A stretch of 64,000 nucleotides of DNA, from contig NZ_JAMQBK010000024.1 of the NCBI RefSeq assembly GCF_023701485.1, forward strand, positions 186,001-250,000, read 5' to 3'. Source of the stretch: Aporhodopirellula aestuarii (lineage in GTDB: Bacteria > Planctomycetota > Planctomycetia > Pirellulales > Pirellulaceae). A program made the position numbers and the translations under genes. This document shows, piece after piece, positions 1 through 8,991 of the stretch. The notes beneath the pieces are model-generated. The model had not been told where the DNA came from. It made no database searches and saw only the letters and a list, made by a program, of their open reading frames with translations. Positions within the stretch are counted from its first letter, which is position 1. The number at the start of each line of letters is the position of its first letter.

Positions 1-2782
1 ATCCGCTGCTGTCTTCGGAAGGTTCCTCGGTTGAATCGCTTTCGCTCGGCCGATCGGAGCCGTCGCTGCTATCGGATGCACTTTCGCTGGGGCGGTCGGA
101 ACCGTCGCTTGGTGGTTCTGAGTTGGATGTCGAGTCGTTGCTTTCGGATGGTTGATCGCTGTCGCTACCCGATGAATCGCCGACGCTCGGATCGTCGCTT
201 TCGCTGGGCCGATCACTGTCAGAACCTTCCGATCCCGAGTCGCTAGTCGACCGCGAGGTCGAATTGGAACCCGAACCACTTGATGAAACGGGTACGCTGG
301 TAGAGTCATCACTTCGCGAATCACTGCCAGAATCCGATGTGCTCGTTGATCGTGAATCGGATCCCGATCCGCTGCCGCTATCTGATTCGGATGCACTTGT
401 GCTGCCTGAATCTGATCCGCTTCCTGATGCAGAGCCACTTTGGCTCCCGCTGCCGGAGGCACTGTCCGAGTACGATTCCGAAGCACTCGCTGAGTAGCTT
501 TGTGAGTCCGAACTGCGGTCGATGCTTGATTCGCTTTGGGAATCGCTGCCCGACTCGCTAGTTGATTGGGACGCCGATTCAGATTGCGACTGGGATTCTG
601 ATTCGGACTCACTCGATATGGAATTGCTTTCGCTGCTTGCTGATGAATTCCAACTGTACGAAGGCACGCTCTCCGAGTCTGACTCGCTTCGTGATTCACT
701 TTCGGATGTGCTCGATTCAGACTGGCTGGATTCAGATGTCGATGATTCGCTGGTTGATGATTCACTCTCGGACGCCGATGACTGCGAACTGCTGACGGAC
801 GGACTGCTGGTTGATTCGCTTGATTGCGAGGTGGACGAATCGCTCGACGAACCGGAATCGCTTGATTGCGAGTTGCTCGACGACGAATTGCTCGCCGATG
901 AACTGGATCCAGACACGCTTGGCAGACTGATCGACGTACTGGAATCACTCGATTCGCTTGTCGATGAGTCGCCGGACTGGGAATCGGACGAACTATCTGA
1001 CGATTCACTCGATGCGGACGACGACCCGTCGGAGCTTGATGAAACACTGATGCTGGGCAGACTGGTCGAGTCACTCGAGTCACTTGACTCGCTGTTGGAT
1101 GAATCGCTTGATTGAGAATTCGACGAACTGTTGGACGAACCGCTCGATGCCGACGAGGAACCGTCCGAGCTGGATGAACTGCTCAGGCTCGGCAAACTAG
1201 TCGATGTGCTCGAATCGCTGCTGTCCGACGAATCACTTGATTGACTACTGCTGTCGCTGCTTGATGAAGACGCTGAACTGTCGCTTGAATCGCTGCTGCT
1301 GGATGCGGACGAACTAAGGGAGGAATCGCTGCTGTCGGATGACGACGAGTCTGAGGATGATTGACTACTCGACGATGACTTTGATGACGACGACGAACTG
1401 CCGGAACTGCTGCTCGATGAGGGGCTGCTCGATGACGAACCACTGCTTGATGACGACGAAGACGACGGGCTGCCGGACGACGAGGAGGATGATCCGCTGC
1501 TCGACGAACTCGAACCTGATGAACTGCTGGAAGCCGACAGAGAACTGCTAGAGCTCGACGACATGCTCGATGAGCTTGAGCTGCTCATGCTCGAACTACT
1601 CGACGAGCCACTGCTGCTTGACGAGCTCCCCGATGACGAGGATGAAGATGACGAAGGCGACGACGATGAACTGTTGGATGAGGAATCGCTGCTAGAACTG
1701 CTGCTGGAGCCTGAACTCGAGGAACTGCTGGAGCTTGATGAACTGCTCGAACTACTGCTGCCATCACAGCAACGGCAACCGATGGTTAAATATGCCGATG
1801 TGTCTTCGTGGAAGTGGCAGACGATCTGTTGGCTGGCCAGCAATGCATAGTCGCAAACGTTGTAAACTGAGACAGCAGGGCCAATCGGTTTCCATCCGCC
1901 ATCAAAACGTAGCTCGCGAGCCGTTCCCCACGACTTTGCTTTGATGCGTTTCGCCGGCTTGCATAGCAGCGTTTGTTTCGGCGGGTCGATCACCCAAGAT
2001 CGCTGACCGTCGAACTGAACTTCCAAGTATTGTTTCGGTGAATCCGCGATCGGTCCGCGAATACGCTGTGCCGAGTGATTTCGAGCGGTGATTCGTACTG
2101 TGTCGCCAGCCGGATCCGTGACCGCTTCGATCTCGCCCGCTTTATCGAGTTGATAGAGGTCACAGTCCGCACTGCCCGTCCGCATCCCTCGACGGCCAGC
2201 GATACCACCGGTCGGAACCTCGACAAGGTAAACCGGATCAGCGGGCCGACCGACCCGAACCACTGCCCATTGGTCACCGAGTTGGTTGAGGTCTCGACGC
2301 CACAGAATCTGTGCCGATCCGTCCGGCTTCGACTGCAGCGTGTCACCAGCCGATTCGCCAACGTCCGCGAACTTATGCCAAGTTTTTACGACGTTGACTC
2401 GCGCGGCCACGACGCCATCGAACACCACGCGGCCGACCTTGTCTTCCGCGATCGGTTCGATGGCGACCCCAACGCGACCTGTATGTTCGCTTTCGGTCGG
2501 GCGCACGCACTCGATTGTTGCATCGCGAACGAATCGGGCCAGTTCCATCGGGCCGAGTGTCGGATCGGTCAGCGGCGACTCGAAGCCGACGATTCCGCCA
2601 ATCGGAACCGTGGTTGCCGACAGGTTGTGAACGCGAACGGTTGCGGCGTTTCGCAGATGCGTGCGAGGACCACCTCCGCCCGGCAGTCGATTTCGATGCG
2701 AGGCTTCGGCAGCGACAAGCAATCGGTTGTATTCAGCAGCGGTGATCGCAAACTGATCGCCTGGTTTAACGCGTCGGGTCAT
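1..2782 (-). CDS. Phage tail-region protein with giant serine-rich C-terminal region (3' end outside window)
   Basis: The minus-strand frame opens with ATG at 2782, overlapping the stop of the upstream gene (TAATG), and stays open to position 1, so at least 927 codons are present and the end is missing. Residues 1 to about 339 are ordinary globular sequence, starting MTRRVKPGDQ and closing with a Cys-rich IGCRCCDG. From about position 1765 down to 1 the protein is almost only Ser, first with Gly, Asp and Pro, later as Ser-Glu, Ser-Asp, Ser-Gly, Ser-Gln and Ser-Thr pairs. All six Ser codons are mixed, so this is not a simple nucleotide repeat. It follows the tape measure gene and a 263-aa gene, the usual place of tail-tip or fibre proteins. 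A role as virion surface protein or adhesin is inferred. Plus-strand Asp/Leu-rich frames here are shadows. Confidence 0.8.
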   Translation of the reverse strand, partial: MTRRVKPGDQFAITAAEYNRLLVAAEASHRNRLPGGGGPRTHLRNAATVRVHNLSATTVPIGGIVGFESPLTDPTLGPMELARFVRDATIECVRPTESEHTGRVGVAIEPIAEDKVGRVVFDGVVAARVNVVKTWHKFADVGESAGDTLQSKPDGSAQILWRRDLNQLGDQWAVVRVGRPADPVYLVEVPTGGIAGRRGMRTGSADCDLYQLDKAGEIEAVTDPAGDTVRITARNHSAQRIRGPIADSPKQYLEVQFDGQRSWVIDPPKQTLLCKPAKRIKAKSWGTARELRFDGGWKPIGPAVSVYNVCDYALLASQQIVCHFHEDTSAYLTIGCRCCDGSSSSSSSSSSSSSSSSGSSSSSSSDSSSNSSSSSPSSSSSSSSGSSSSSSGSSSSSSMSSSSSSSMSSSSSSSLSASSSSSGSSSSSSGSSSSSSGSPSSSSSSSSGSSSSSPSSSSSSGSSSSSSKSSSSSQSSSDSSSSDSSDSSLSSSASSSSDSSDSSASSSSSDSSSQSSDSSDSSDSSTSTSLPSLSSSSSSDGSSSASSGSSNSSSNSQSSDSSNSESSDSSDSTSLPSISVSSSSDGSSSASSESSDSSSDSQSGDSSTSESSDSSTSISLPSVSGSSSSASNSSSSNSQSSDSGSSSDSSTSQSSESTSSPSVSSSQSSASESESSTSESSTSESSQSESSTSESESRSESDSESVPSYSWNSSASSESNSISSESESESQSQSESASQSTSESGSDSQSESSIDRSSDSQSYSASASESYSDSASGSGSQSGSASGSGSDSGSTSASESDSGSGSGSDSRSTSTSDSGSDSRSDDSTSVPVSSSGSGSNSTSRSTSDSGSEGSDSDRPSESDDPSVGDSSGSDSDQPSESNDSTSNSEPPSDGSDRPSESASDSSDGSDRPSESDSTEEPSEDSSG

Positions 2783-3573
2783 TAGCTGATCCCCAACACG
2801 TTGAAGTTTCCTCCGTGATAGACTTGTTCAACGTAAGCTGCCTCAGGAACTTGCAGCACACGATCGCCAACCACTTTCTCGCCATGTTTGACCCACAGGT
2901 AATCCCATCCCTGCTTGCTGATCCCGGTGATGTTGCCAACCGTCATCCCGAACTCGTTCGGTCGAGCGGCGAAATGGTAAGTCACATCGACCCAGTTCTG
3001 CTCATCCTCACCCCCTTCGCCACCGAGAAACAACGCTTCGCCGGGAGAGAAGATCGACCACGCTGTTGAATTCACTCGGCCGGTCATTGAGACCATGGCA
3101 AGCAGATAAGCTGTCGAAACGAACTCAAACTTTTTGCGAACGGAGAATTCAAACGCGGGGACTGTGATGTCAACGCCTGCGACGCCAGAATCGCTGACGC
3201 CGATCGCTCCGTGATAGACGGGAGCCGCGATCCCCGGCGCGGAGTAGATACCACGAGTCTGCAGCGATTGATTCAGATGCGTTGTAGCTCCGGTCGTACT
3301 GAACGAAACCGGATCGAGTTTGGTCTTGTTGATCGTGACGCTGACCAAAGCGTGCTTCTGGTTGATGAACTCCGAGTCAATTTGCAGGTACGGGATCAGC
3401 TCCTTGTGAATCGCTTTGTAGTACTGGTACAACGCACTTGAAGCGGCTGCCGGATCAACTGCCCCGCCGTTCGTCGCGACGTATGAAGTGAAATCGGAGT
3501 GTGATTTTCCTCGCGACGCCTTTTCGGACAGAGCCGCGACCTCGAAGTCGTATCCACCGGTAGAGATTGACAT
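2782..3573 (-). CDS. Phage structural protein of unknown function (263 aa)
   Basis: The start ATG at 3573 shares its A with the tape measure stop (TGATG), and the end overlaps the start of the Ser-rich gene, so the three are translationally coupled. I do not recognise a family. The protein is soluble, without signal peptide or membrane segment, and rich in Gly, Ser, Thr and beta-branched residues (for example GIYSAPGIAAPVYHGAIGV), which suggests a beta-rich structural protein. Its place directly after the tape measure is that of distal tail or baseplate proteins in siphoviruses. The function is therefore inferred from gene order only. Confidence 0.75.
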   Translation of the reverse strand: MSISTGGYDFEVAALSEKASRGKSHSDFTSYVATNGGAVDPAAASSALYQYYKAIHKELIPYLQIDSEFINQKHALVSVTINKTKLDPVSFSTTGATTHLNQSLQTRGIYSAPGIAAPVYHGAIGVSDSGVAGVDITVPAFEFSVRKKFEFVSTAYLLAMVSMTGRVNSTAWSIFSPGEALFLGGEGGEDEQNWVDVTYHFAARPNEFGMTVGNITGISKQGWDYLWVKHGEKVVGDRVLQVPEAAYVEQVYHGGNFNVLGIS

Positions 3574-6500
3574 CAGCTAAATACCAACCCTCCCGACTGC
3601 GAACGCTCAACAAGGCGTCGAGTGTTCTCAGCGGTTTGAATGATTGCACGTTTCATGTCCTCGCTGAATTCCCCGCCCGACATCGCAGGCAACTGCAATT
3701 GCGACGTGCTGTTGGAGATTGCGGAGTCAAACGCAGCGAGGGAACGACCAACGGATGCGAATGCTTCGGTGATCGCGGCAACGTCGAGCGTCAGCGGAGA
3801 GTCCATCTCTTTCGGTTCGGGCTCATCCGAGAACTCTGGCAGATCCAACGGGACATCGACTGGGTTCTCGGCGACGACCTCGTTGTTTTGCTCGCCGTTT
3901 ACGTTCGCATCGTCGACTTGTTCAGGTTCCAACCTCAACTGCGGCGCGAAGATGACCTCGACGGGATCGTCCTCAGCGGCAATGGGCTCCAATTTCTTCA
4001 GTGGCTCGCGAGCCTGTTGTGGAATCGTCGAAGCTCCACTGCCGAGACCCAAACCTCTCGCATCAAAATTGCCGGCAACTTCGGTTCGATCGGTGTCGGG
4101 ACCGTTTGCGAACTGGTCTATTGCCGCCTGAGCGTCTGGGTTCAGGTCGAGTCGGAGGTCTTTCGCATTGGGCGGTTGCAACTCGGGATCGTCGATGCCG
4201 GGGAGATCGACCTTGGGAATATCGACTGCGCCTGGCTCGGGCATCTTGGGCGGAGCGACTGGTGGTTTCGGCGGAGCGGCCTCGTCGGGTTTCGGCTCAG
4301 CATCGGAAGGGGCCGTCGCGTTGTTGGCTCGTTCCACCGCAGCATCGAACTCGGCCTGTGCGGTGGCGATTTGCTCGTCACGTTCCTTCTCGCGATCTTC
4401 AGCGTTCGGCCGAACTGCCTCGCGTGCCGCTTTCGCTTCCGCTCGCATCTGATCGAGGGTGCGTTGCACTCCGACAGTCGTGTCGTCGATGATTTGTTGG
4501 CGATTCGACTGCGCCGCATCGTTTTCGCGGAACTGTTGTTCCTTGGATTGGTCGACAACCGCGTTCTTCGCATCGGTCTCATCGTCGATCGCTCGCATGT
4601 CGGCGTCGATGTCTTGTCCTTCGCGAGCCTTGCGGCGTGCTTCGAGTTGTGTGGCGATGCCTTTCTGCATCTCAACCCGGTTGGCTTCGATCTGCTCCTT
4701 GCGTTTCGATCGGCGACGCTGACGCTCGATGATCGCTTGCTGGCGTTGCTGTTCCTCGGCAGCATCGGCCGCTCGAGTGTCAGCGTCAATCTTCGCCATT
4801 TCGACATCGACGTTGATGTCATCGTCGAACAGACCTTTGAGTTTGATCCACGCTTTTTTGAGGAACCCCACGGTCGAGTTCCACATCGACTTCACTTGAC
4901 CAACGAACACGGTCCAAGTGTCGGCAAGGTAATCGACGGTTTCGACCCAAGCATTCTCGACGCCGGCCAATGCGTTGATGAGCACTCCGCCGATCTGCAC
5001 CGATACGTCGCCTGCAATGCCAACGAGTTCGTGAAGTTTGAGGAATCCCTTTTTGAGGAATCCAATCGTGTTGTTCCAGCCTTTTTGCACAGCAGACGTG
5101 AGGATCGTCCAACCATCGGCCATGAATCCGAGCGTGCTGTTCCAGACGCCGGCAAGCCCGGTCAAGGCACCAATCAGAACATCCCCGATCGCGTAGGCGG
5201 AGTCGGCCCACACGTCAGAGACATATTGAGTGAAGTCCGCCCAGACGCCTTTGATGTAGGTCGTGCCTTTGACCCACTGCAGTTTCAAGTAAGTCCACAA
5301 CACATCGGTGGCCGCAGTGATGTCACCAGCAGCCAGAGCGTTGGCAATCGCACCGAATGCGGCGAGCGTGTCGGCTTTGAGTGTTTCAAATAGACCTTTG
5401 AGATACTCGACTGCCTGGCCAGCTATGCCGGTGGAGTAGAGGAAGTAGCCACCAAGCGCGGCGACTGCTGCGACAACAAGGCCAAGCGGGGTAAACAGCA
5501 GTCCGACCGCCGAGACGATGACGCCGATTGCACCACCGATGAATGAGAAAATGGTCGCGAGTCCGCCCACCGCGAACGACGCAACGGCAGCGAATGAACC
5601 AAGAGCGAACAATGCCGCGCCGATCGTGAAGATCGCGATGGCACTCGCAGCGGCAATCTTGACGATCTTCTGATTCTTGTTGATCCACTCGATCACCCCT
5701 GACGCCGCGCGGCTAAAGGCTTGAACCATCGTCGTGACGCTGCCTTCCAGCGATTCACCGATGGCGATCGCGACTCCCTCGATGGAAGACTTCAGGATTC
5801 GGAACGCTCCGCCGAGTCCGCCTTCCATTTCCTCAGCAGTCTTGCCGGCGATTCCGCCTGCCTTTTGCAGCTCGGAATACAAATCGCGGGTATCGGCGAC
5901 ACTCTTGCCAATGGAACTGGCCGCGGTGATTCCCAGCAGCCCGAACACCTCGTTCAGTTTCTCAGCCTTTTCGGCCGTTCCCATCTTCTCGGTTGCAGCA
6001 GCGACTTCGCCGAGAATGTCGACGAGTGATCGGGCGTTGCCTTTCGCGTCCTTGGTCGTGACGCCAAAGGTGGTTTTGAATTTCTCCGATTCGGCGGCAC
6101 TGATCGTCAGCAAGCGACGCATTGCGTTACCGGCCGACGATCCCTGGATACCCATATTGCCGAGCGTACCGAGAATCGCGAGCGTCTCTTCGAGGCTCAT
6201 GTTCGCGTCGGCAGCGACGGGGCCGGCGTAGGACAAGGCTTCGCCGAGAGACTCCACCGTGTTGAACGACTTGTTCGCTGCAGCGGTAAGGCCATCGGCC
6301 ACTCGTGTCGCTTCGCCAGCTTCCATTCCGAACTGACGAATCGTTGCTGCCATGATGCCGGAGGCCTGAGTCGCGTCGGTGCCAGTCGCGCGGGCCATAT
6401 TCATCACGGCGGCGGTCATCTTCTCGATCTGTTCCGGTTTGAAACCGGCGCGACCGAGTTCGGTCATCAACGAGGCGACTTCGCTGGCAGAGTAACTGGT

Positions 6501-6791
6501 GGTTGCTCCGAGCTTCTTTGCCGTATTGCGAAGCGACTCAAGCTGCGATCCAGTCGCTTGCGTGATCGCAGCAACGCCACGCATGGCATCGTCGAAGTTG
6601 GAGAAGATGGCGACGCTGCCGGCCAGTGGTGTGGCGGCAGCCGCGCCGAGACCCATCAGCTTTGTGCCAAGCAACCGTGTCGATGCACCGAATGACTCCA
6701 GCCGCTTCTGAGCCGATCGCAGACCTTTGACGAACGCTGCATCCTTGGTCAGCAATTCGACATAGGCGGATCCGGCTCGGACTTGGGACAT
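3573..6791 (-). CDS. Phage tail tape measure protein, TP901 type
   Basis: This 1072-aa protein sets tail length and is extruded during DNA ejection in siphoviruses. Residues about 60-330 match the TP901 tape measure core (FSNFDDAMRGVAAITQATGS, followed by TSYSASEVASLMTELGRAGF). Residues about 370-455 form a long hydrophobic stretch typical of tape measures. Residues about 540-660 contain Trp-rich repeats (VWNSTLGFM, GWNNTIGFLKKG, MWNSTVGFLKKA). Then follow a charged coiled-coil region with many Gln, Arg and Glu (about 670-850) and a Pro-rich stretch. The start overlaps the end of the small chaperone-partner ORF, as expected. Large plus-strand frames in the same span are shadows. Confidence 0.96.
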   Translation of the reverse strand: MSQVRAGSAYVELLTKDAAFVKGLRSAQKRLESFGASTRLLGTKLMGLGAAAATPLAGSVAIFSNFDDAMRGVAAITQATGSQLESLRNTAKKLGATTSYSASEVASLMTELGRAGFKPEQIEKMTAAVMNMARATGTDATQASGIMAATIRQFGMEAGEATRVADGLTAAANKSFNTVESLGEALSYAGPVAADANMSLEETLAILGTLGNMGIQGSSAGNAMRRLLTISAAESEKFKTTFGVTTKDAKGNARSLVDILGEVAAATEKMGTAEKAEKLNEVFGLLGITAASSIGKSVADTRDLYSELQKAGGIAGKTAEEMEGGLGGAFRILKSSIEGVAIAIGESLEGSVTTMVQAFSRAASGVIEWINKNQKIVKIAAASAIAIFTIGAALFALGSFAAVASFAVGGLATIFSFIGGAIGVIVSAVGLLFTPLGLVVAAVAALGGYFLYSTGIAGQAVEYLKGLFETLKADTLAAFGAIANALAAGDITAATDVLWTYLKLQWVKGTTYIKGVWADFTQYVSDVWADSAYAIGDVLIGALTGLAGVWNSTLGFMADGWTILTSAVQKGWNNTIGFLKKGFLKLHELVGIAGDVSVQIGGVLINALAGVENAWVETVDYLADTWTVFVGQVKSMWNSTVGFLKKAWIKLKGLFDDDINVDVEMAKIDADTRAADAAEEQQRQQAIIERQRRRSKRKEQIEANRVEMQKGIATQLEARRKAREGQDIDADMRAIDDETDAKNAVVDQSKEQQFRENDAAQSNRQQIIDDTTVGVQRTLDQMRAEAKAAREAVRPNAEDREKERDEQIATAQAEFDAAVERANNATAPSDAEPKPDEAAPPKPPVAPPKMPEPGAVDIPKVDLPGIDDPELQPPNAKDLRLDLNPDAQAAIDQFANGPDTDRTEVAGNFDARGLGLGSGASTIPQQAREPLKKLEPIAAEDDPVEVIFAPQLRLEPEQVDDANVNGEQNNEVVAENPVDVPLDLPEFSDEPEPKEMDSPLTLDVAAITEAFASVGRSLAAFDSAISNSTSQLQLPAMSGGEFSEDMKRAIIQTAENTRRLVERSQSGGLVFS

Positions 6792-7009
6792 GGAGACTCG
6801 TTCTCACGGGGTTGGAATCTTGCGCCGAGAAGATGTGCGACTTGTTCAACAGTGGCTTTCACCGGAATGGACCGCGTGACCGTGTAGGGATTGAAGTCAT
6901 CGGGCCTGAACGGTTTTCGTCGACGCTTGCGATCGCGATTGATCTCGGCCGTCAGTGCCATGACACTGGATGCGATGTGCCAATCGTGCTGGCGTTTCGC
7001 CTCGGCCAT
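6749..7009 (-). CDS. Tail assembly chaperone partner (frameshift-extended ORF)
   Basis: An 86-codon frame follows the 166-aa chaperone and overlaps the tape measure start, the position of the lambda GT extension. Its sequence (MAEAKRQHDWHIASSVMALT, then NRDRKRRRKPFRPDDFNPY) resembles the second half of phage tail chaperones, which often end with a D-F-N-P or D-F-H-P motif. The same frame is open upstream of the ATG at 7009 and reads DIERLIIRLAGIIGVDPGPL and TLRQLVQ without any usual start codon. This implies that ribosomes enter by a -1 shift from the 166-aa gene near 7096-7130. The ATG at 7009 is given only as the first Met. No classical slippery heptamer is obvious. Confidence 0.7.
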   Translation of the reverse strand: MAEAKRQHDWHIASSVMALTAEINRDRKRRRKPFRPDDFNPYTVTRSIPVKATVEQVAHLLGARFQPRENESPCPKSEPDPPMSNC

Positions 7010-7029
7010 TTGGACGAGTTGCCGAAGTG

Positions 7030-7530
7030 TCAGTGGTCCGGGGTCGACTCCGATGATGCCGGCAAGCCGAATGATGAGTCGCTCGATGTCGGCACCGCGA
7101 GCTTGCGTTCCAGGTCCTCCACAATCCGGTCCACCAGATTGGGATCGTCCAGCCGCTTCTCGATCGCTTCCAATCCCCGCATCTCGATCATCTTCTGCTT
7201 GTCGGCCGCCTTCCTCAGAAGACGGCGGCGGGACTCCGGGAAGTACGCGACCAACGCATCCACCAATGCCTTGCAGGCTTCGTCGATCGAGTCGCCCGCC
7301 AGTCCCTCGGCGAACGCTTCGTCGTCAACGTCTTGTTGATCGGCTTGCGGCTTACAGATCGCAAACAACACATCGCCGAGTAGTAGTGGGTCGCTCGACA
7401 ACCGAGTGACGAGGTCGCCGTCGATCGCGTCCAGCAATCGCACGTCAGTGAGTGCTTTGACGCGGCGAAGCGTGGTGTTGTCGATGTCGACGATCCAAAC
7501 CCGACCGCGACGATCAATGAATTTCTGCAT
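7030..7530 (-). CDS. Phage tail assembly chaperone (G-like)
   Basis: The 166-aa protein starts MQKFIDRRGRVWIVDIDNTT and is acidic and helical, with a Ser/Pro tail. It lies between the tail tube gene and the tape measure gene, where siphoviruses encode the chaperone that coats the tape measure during assembly. Its last third overlaps the -1 frame that leads into the 86-codon partner ORF. The family is assigned by position, size and the overlapping frame rather than by a strong motif. It is probably in the same operon as its neighbours, separated from the tube gene by 22 bases. Confidence 0.75.
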   Translation of the reverse strand: MQKFIDRRGRVWIVDIDNTTLRRVKALTDVRLLDAIDGDLVTRLSSDPLLLGDVLFAICKPQADQQDVDDEAFAEGLAGDSIDEACKALVDALVAYFPESRRRLLRKAADKQKMIEMRGLEAIEKRLDDPNLVDRIVEDLERKLAVPTSSDSSFGLPASSESTPDH

Positions 7531-7552
7531 GGAGTTCTGTTCCGAGGATTAC

Positions 7553-7966
7553 TTAGGGCGTTCCGCCACCAACGTTCATGCCGCTGCCAGACGAAGATTG
7601 GGTTGGCTTCAAGGTGACGTCGGCCGACACCACTTCTTCGAGGTTTTGATTGACATTGAAGTTCATGACTTCACAGGTCAGTGTCAGCGAACCACCAGCA
7701 TCCGAAATGCCAACGTCAGTCGGCGTTCCGCTACTCCACAGTCCTTGCAGCATCCCGAACGCGGTGTCGCCGTTCTTGTTGAGCACCGTGAATTCGATCG
7801 ACGCGTCTTTTAGAGTGCCGACTGTGGCTCGCCAGCCGTTGTTGTCACGAGTCGATGCGTCTGCTTCGGCCTTTTCGAGATTGACCGTCAAGTCTTTGAC
7901 GTTCTTGATCTCGGCACCGTCGATCGTCAGGACGGCATCGAGACCGAGTTTTACTTCTGCTGACAT
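7553..7966 (-). CDS. Phage tail tube protein
   Basis: A 137-aa protein, MSAEVKLGLDAVLTIDGAEI, with the pattern of siphoviral tube proteins: an N-terminal strand, the KDLTVNLEKAEADASTRDN segment, and a beta-rich middle (GTLKDASIEFTVLN) typical of the TP901-1/lambda V-like fold. The polymer forms the lumen of the tail. Length and position (upstream of the chaperone and tape measure, downstream of the tail terminator genes) fit. The C-terminus is Gly/Ser-rich and probably flexible. It is encoded 27 bases after the HK97 gp10-like gene. Confidence 0.88.
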   Translation of the reverse strand: MSAEVKLGLDAVLTIDGAEIKNVKDLTVNLEKAEADASTRDNNGWRATVGTLKDASIEFTVLNKNGDTAFGMLQGLWSSGTPTDVGISDAGGSLTLTCEVMNFNVNQNLEEVVSADVTLKPTQSSSGSGMNVGGGTP

Positions 7967-7993
7967 GTTTCGATTCCATCCGTGGTCGAGAGA

Positions 7994-8551
7994 CTATTTC
8001 ACCGAGTCACGCCAGAACTTCGGCAGGCGTGCTTGATTGGCAATGAGGGCAGGTTTCATGAACGGGCGTGCGGGATAGCGGCGTGGTTTGCTGTCTCCGC
8101 GGCGTTCGTTCTCTTCTTCGATCAGTCGTGTGGCTCGGCTGGCTTGGGCGATCGTGAGCAGTTTGATGCGGGCAAACTTGCCGGGCTGCTTCGCACGGAT
8201 CGGCCCAAACTCGCCGACGCGGAACCGATGTCGTTTCAGCTTGCGTCGTTTGGTAACAACGCCACCGAATTCATGCAGATTCCATAGCCGGCCAGTGATC
8301 TCATTGACGGGGCCAATGACTGCTTCGCCGCGATCGCGGTTGACTTCGTAGCGAAGCACACGACGCAGCATTCCGGTCGGTGAATTTGGCGGCGATCCTG
8401 GGTTGGATGTTTTTTTGCGTTTGCGAATGGATCGTTTCGCGGTCATCCGGATGGTGCCGGCCGCATGATTCATGCTTTTGAAAGTCGCTTGGTTGACCTT
8501 CTTTTTCAGTTGGCCCGGTGTGAATCGCACGCGAGCCCGAATGTGCATCAT
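7994..8551 (-). CDS. HK97 gp10-like head-tail/tail completion protein
   Basis: A basic 185-aa protein with the closing signature YPARPFMKPALIANQARLPK, which is characteristic of HK97-gp10-like proteins, and a GSPPNSPTGMLRR segment earlier. Members act at the head-tail junction or in tail maturation. The start overlaps the stop of the 147-aa gene by four bases (ATGA), a sign of translational coupling. It is richer in Arg and Lys than most family members, which may reflect DNA or neck contacts. Confidence 0.85.
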   Translation of the reverse strand: MMHIRARVRFTPGQLKKKVNQATFKSMNHAAGTIRMTAKRSIRKRKKTSNPGSPPNSPTGMLRRVLRYEVNRDRGEAVIGPVNEITGRLWNLHEFGGVVTKRRKLKRHRFRVGEFGPIRAKQPGKFARIKLLTIAQASRATRLIEEENERRGDSKPRRYPARPFMKPALIANQARLPKFWRDSVK

Positions 8552-8991
8552 TGCGCTAGCTCAAACGTCAACGTCAGTAGGCTCGTGAATTGATTGAACT
8601 GAGTCCAATGCTCGGATGAATAGAGGACTGAGTTCTCGACCTTGACGCAGCGGGCTGCCACGAACGAATTGAGACGTTTGAGCCGGAAGTAGTCGGCCAG
8701 TTCTTCGACGAAAAACACCAGTGGGTCAATCTCTTTGGCATCGCCCTTGCTGAACTTCTTTTGGACGGCCACGTCGATTGTTGCGTGGTACTTGTTCGAT
8801 GCTCTATCGAGCGGGAGATACTCCACCTCGCGAGGCACCACGGTGACTCGCAGTTCCTTCATGTCTTCCAGATCGAAGTTGGGAACGTAGAGTCGCTGAG
8901 CGGAGAGGTTCGACTTGCTAAAGTCGCCAGCGTTGATTTCCGCGACGACGCTTTCGGCAATCTGAATGACGGTTGCGGGCGTTGCTGTCAT
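8548..8991 (-). CDS. Tail terminator-like protein
   Basis: The 147-aa protein begins MTATPATVIQIAESVVAEIN and has alternating helix and strand (LYVPNFDLEDMKELRVTVVP, then KYHATIDVAVQKKF). It ends with a strand-rich segment, SLLTLTFELAQ. Order in the operon (head completion, this gene, gp10-like, tube) matches the tail terminator of lambda-like phages (gpU class). No catalytic motif is seen. Overlaps of four bases on both sides tie it to its neighbours. The assignment is by position and fold pattern, so moderate. Confidence 0.7.
   Translation of the reverse strand: MTATPATVIQIAESVVAEINAGDFSKSNLSAQRLYVPNFDLEDMKELRVTVVPREVEYLPLDRASNKYHATIDVAVQKKFSKGDAKEIDPLVFFVEELADYFRLKRLNSFVAARCVKVENSVLYSSEHWTQFNQFTSLLTLTFELAQ

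Noticed and set aside
264-1850. Plus-strand Asp/Leu/Glu/Ser-rich frames
   Set aside because: Reverse reading of the Ser-rich region. Only the minus frame is continuous with a normal protein domain and start.
2075-2785. 236-codon plus-strand frame
   Set aside because: Antisense to the N-terminal domain of the Ser-rich protein, whose minus frame is coupled to the upstream gene.
3567-5393. 608-codon plus-strand frame
   Set aside because: Antisense to the tape measure gene, with Arg/Phe/Asp-rich shadow composition and no family match.
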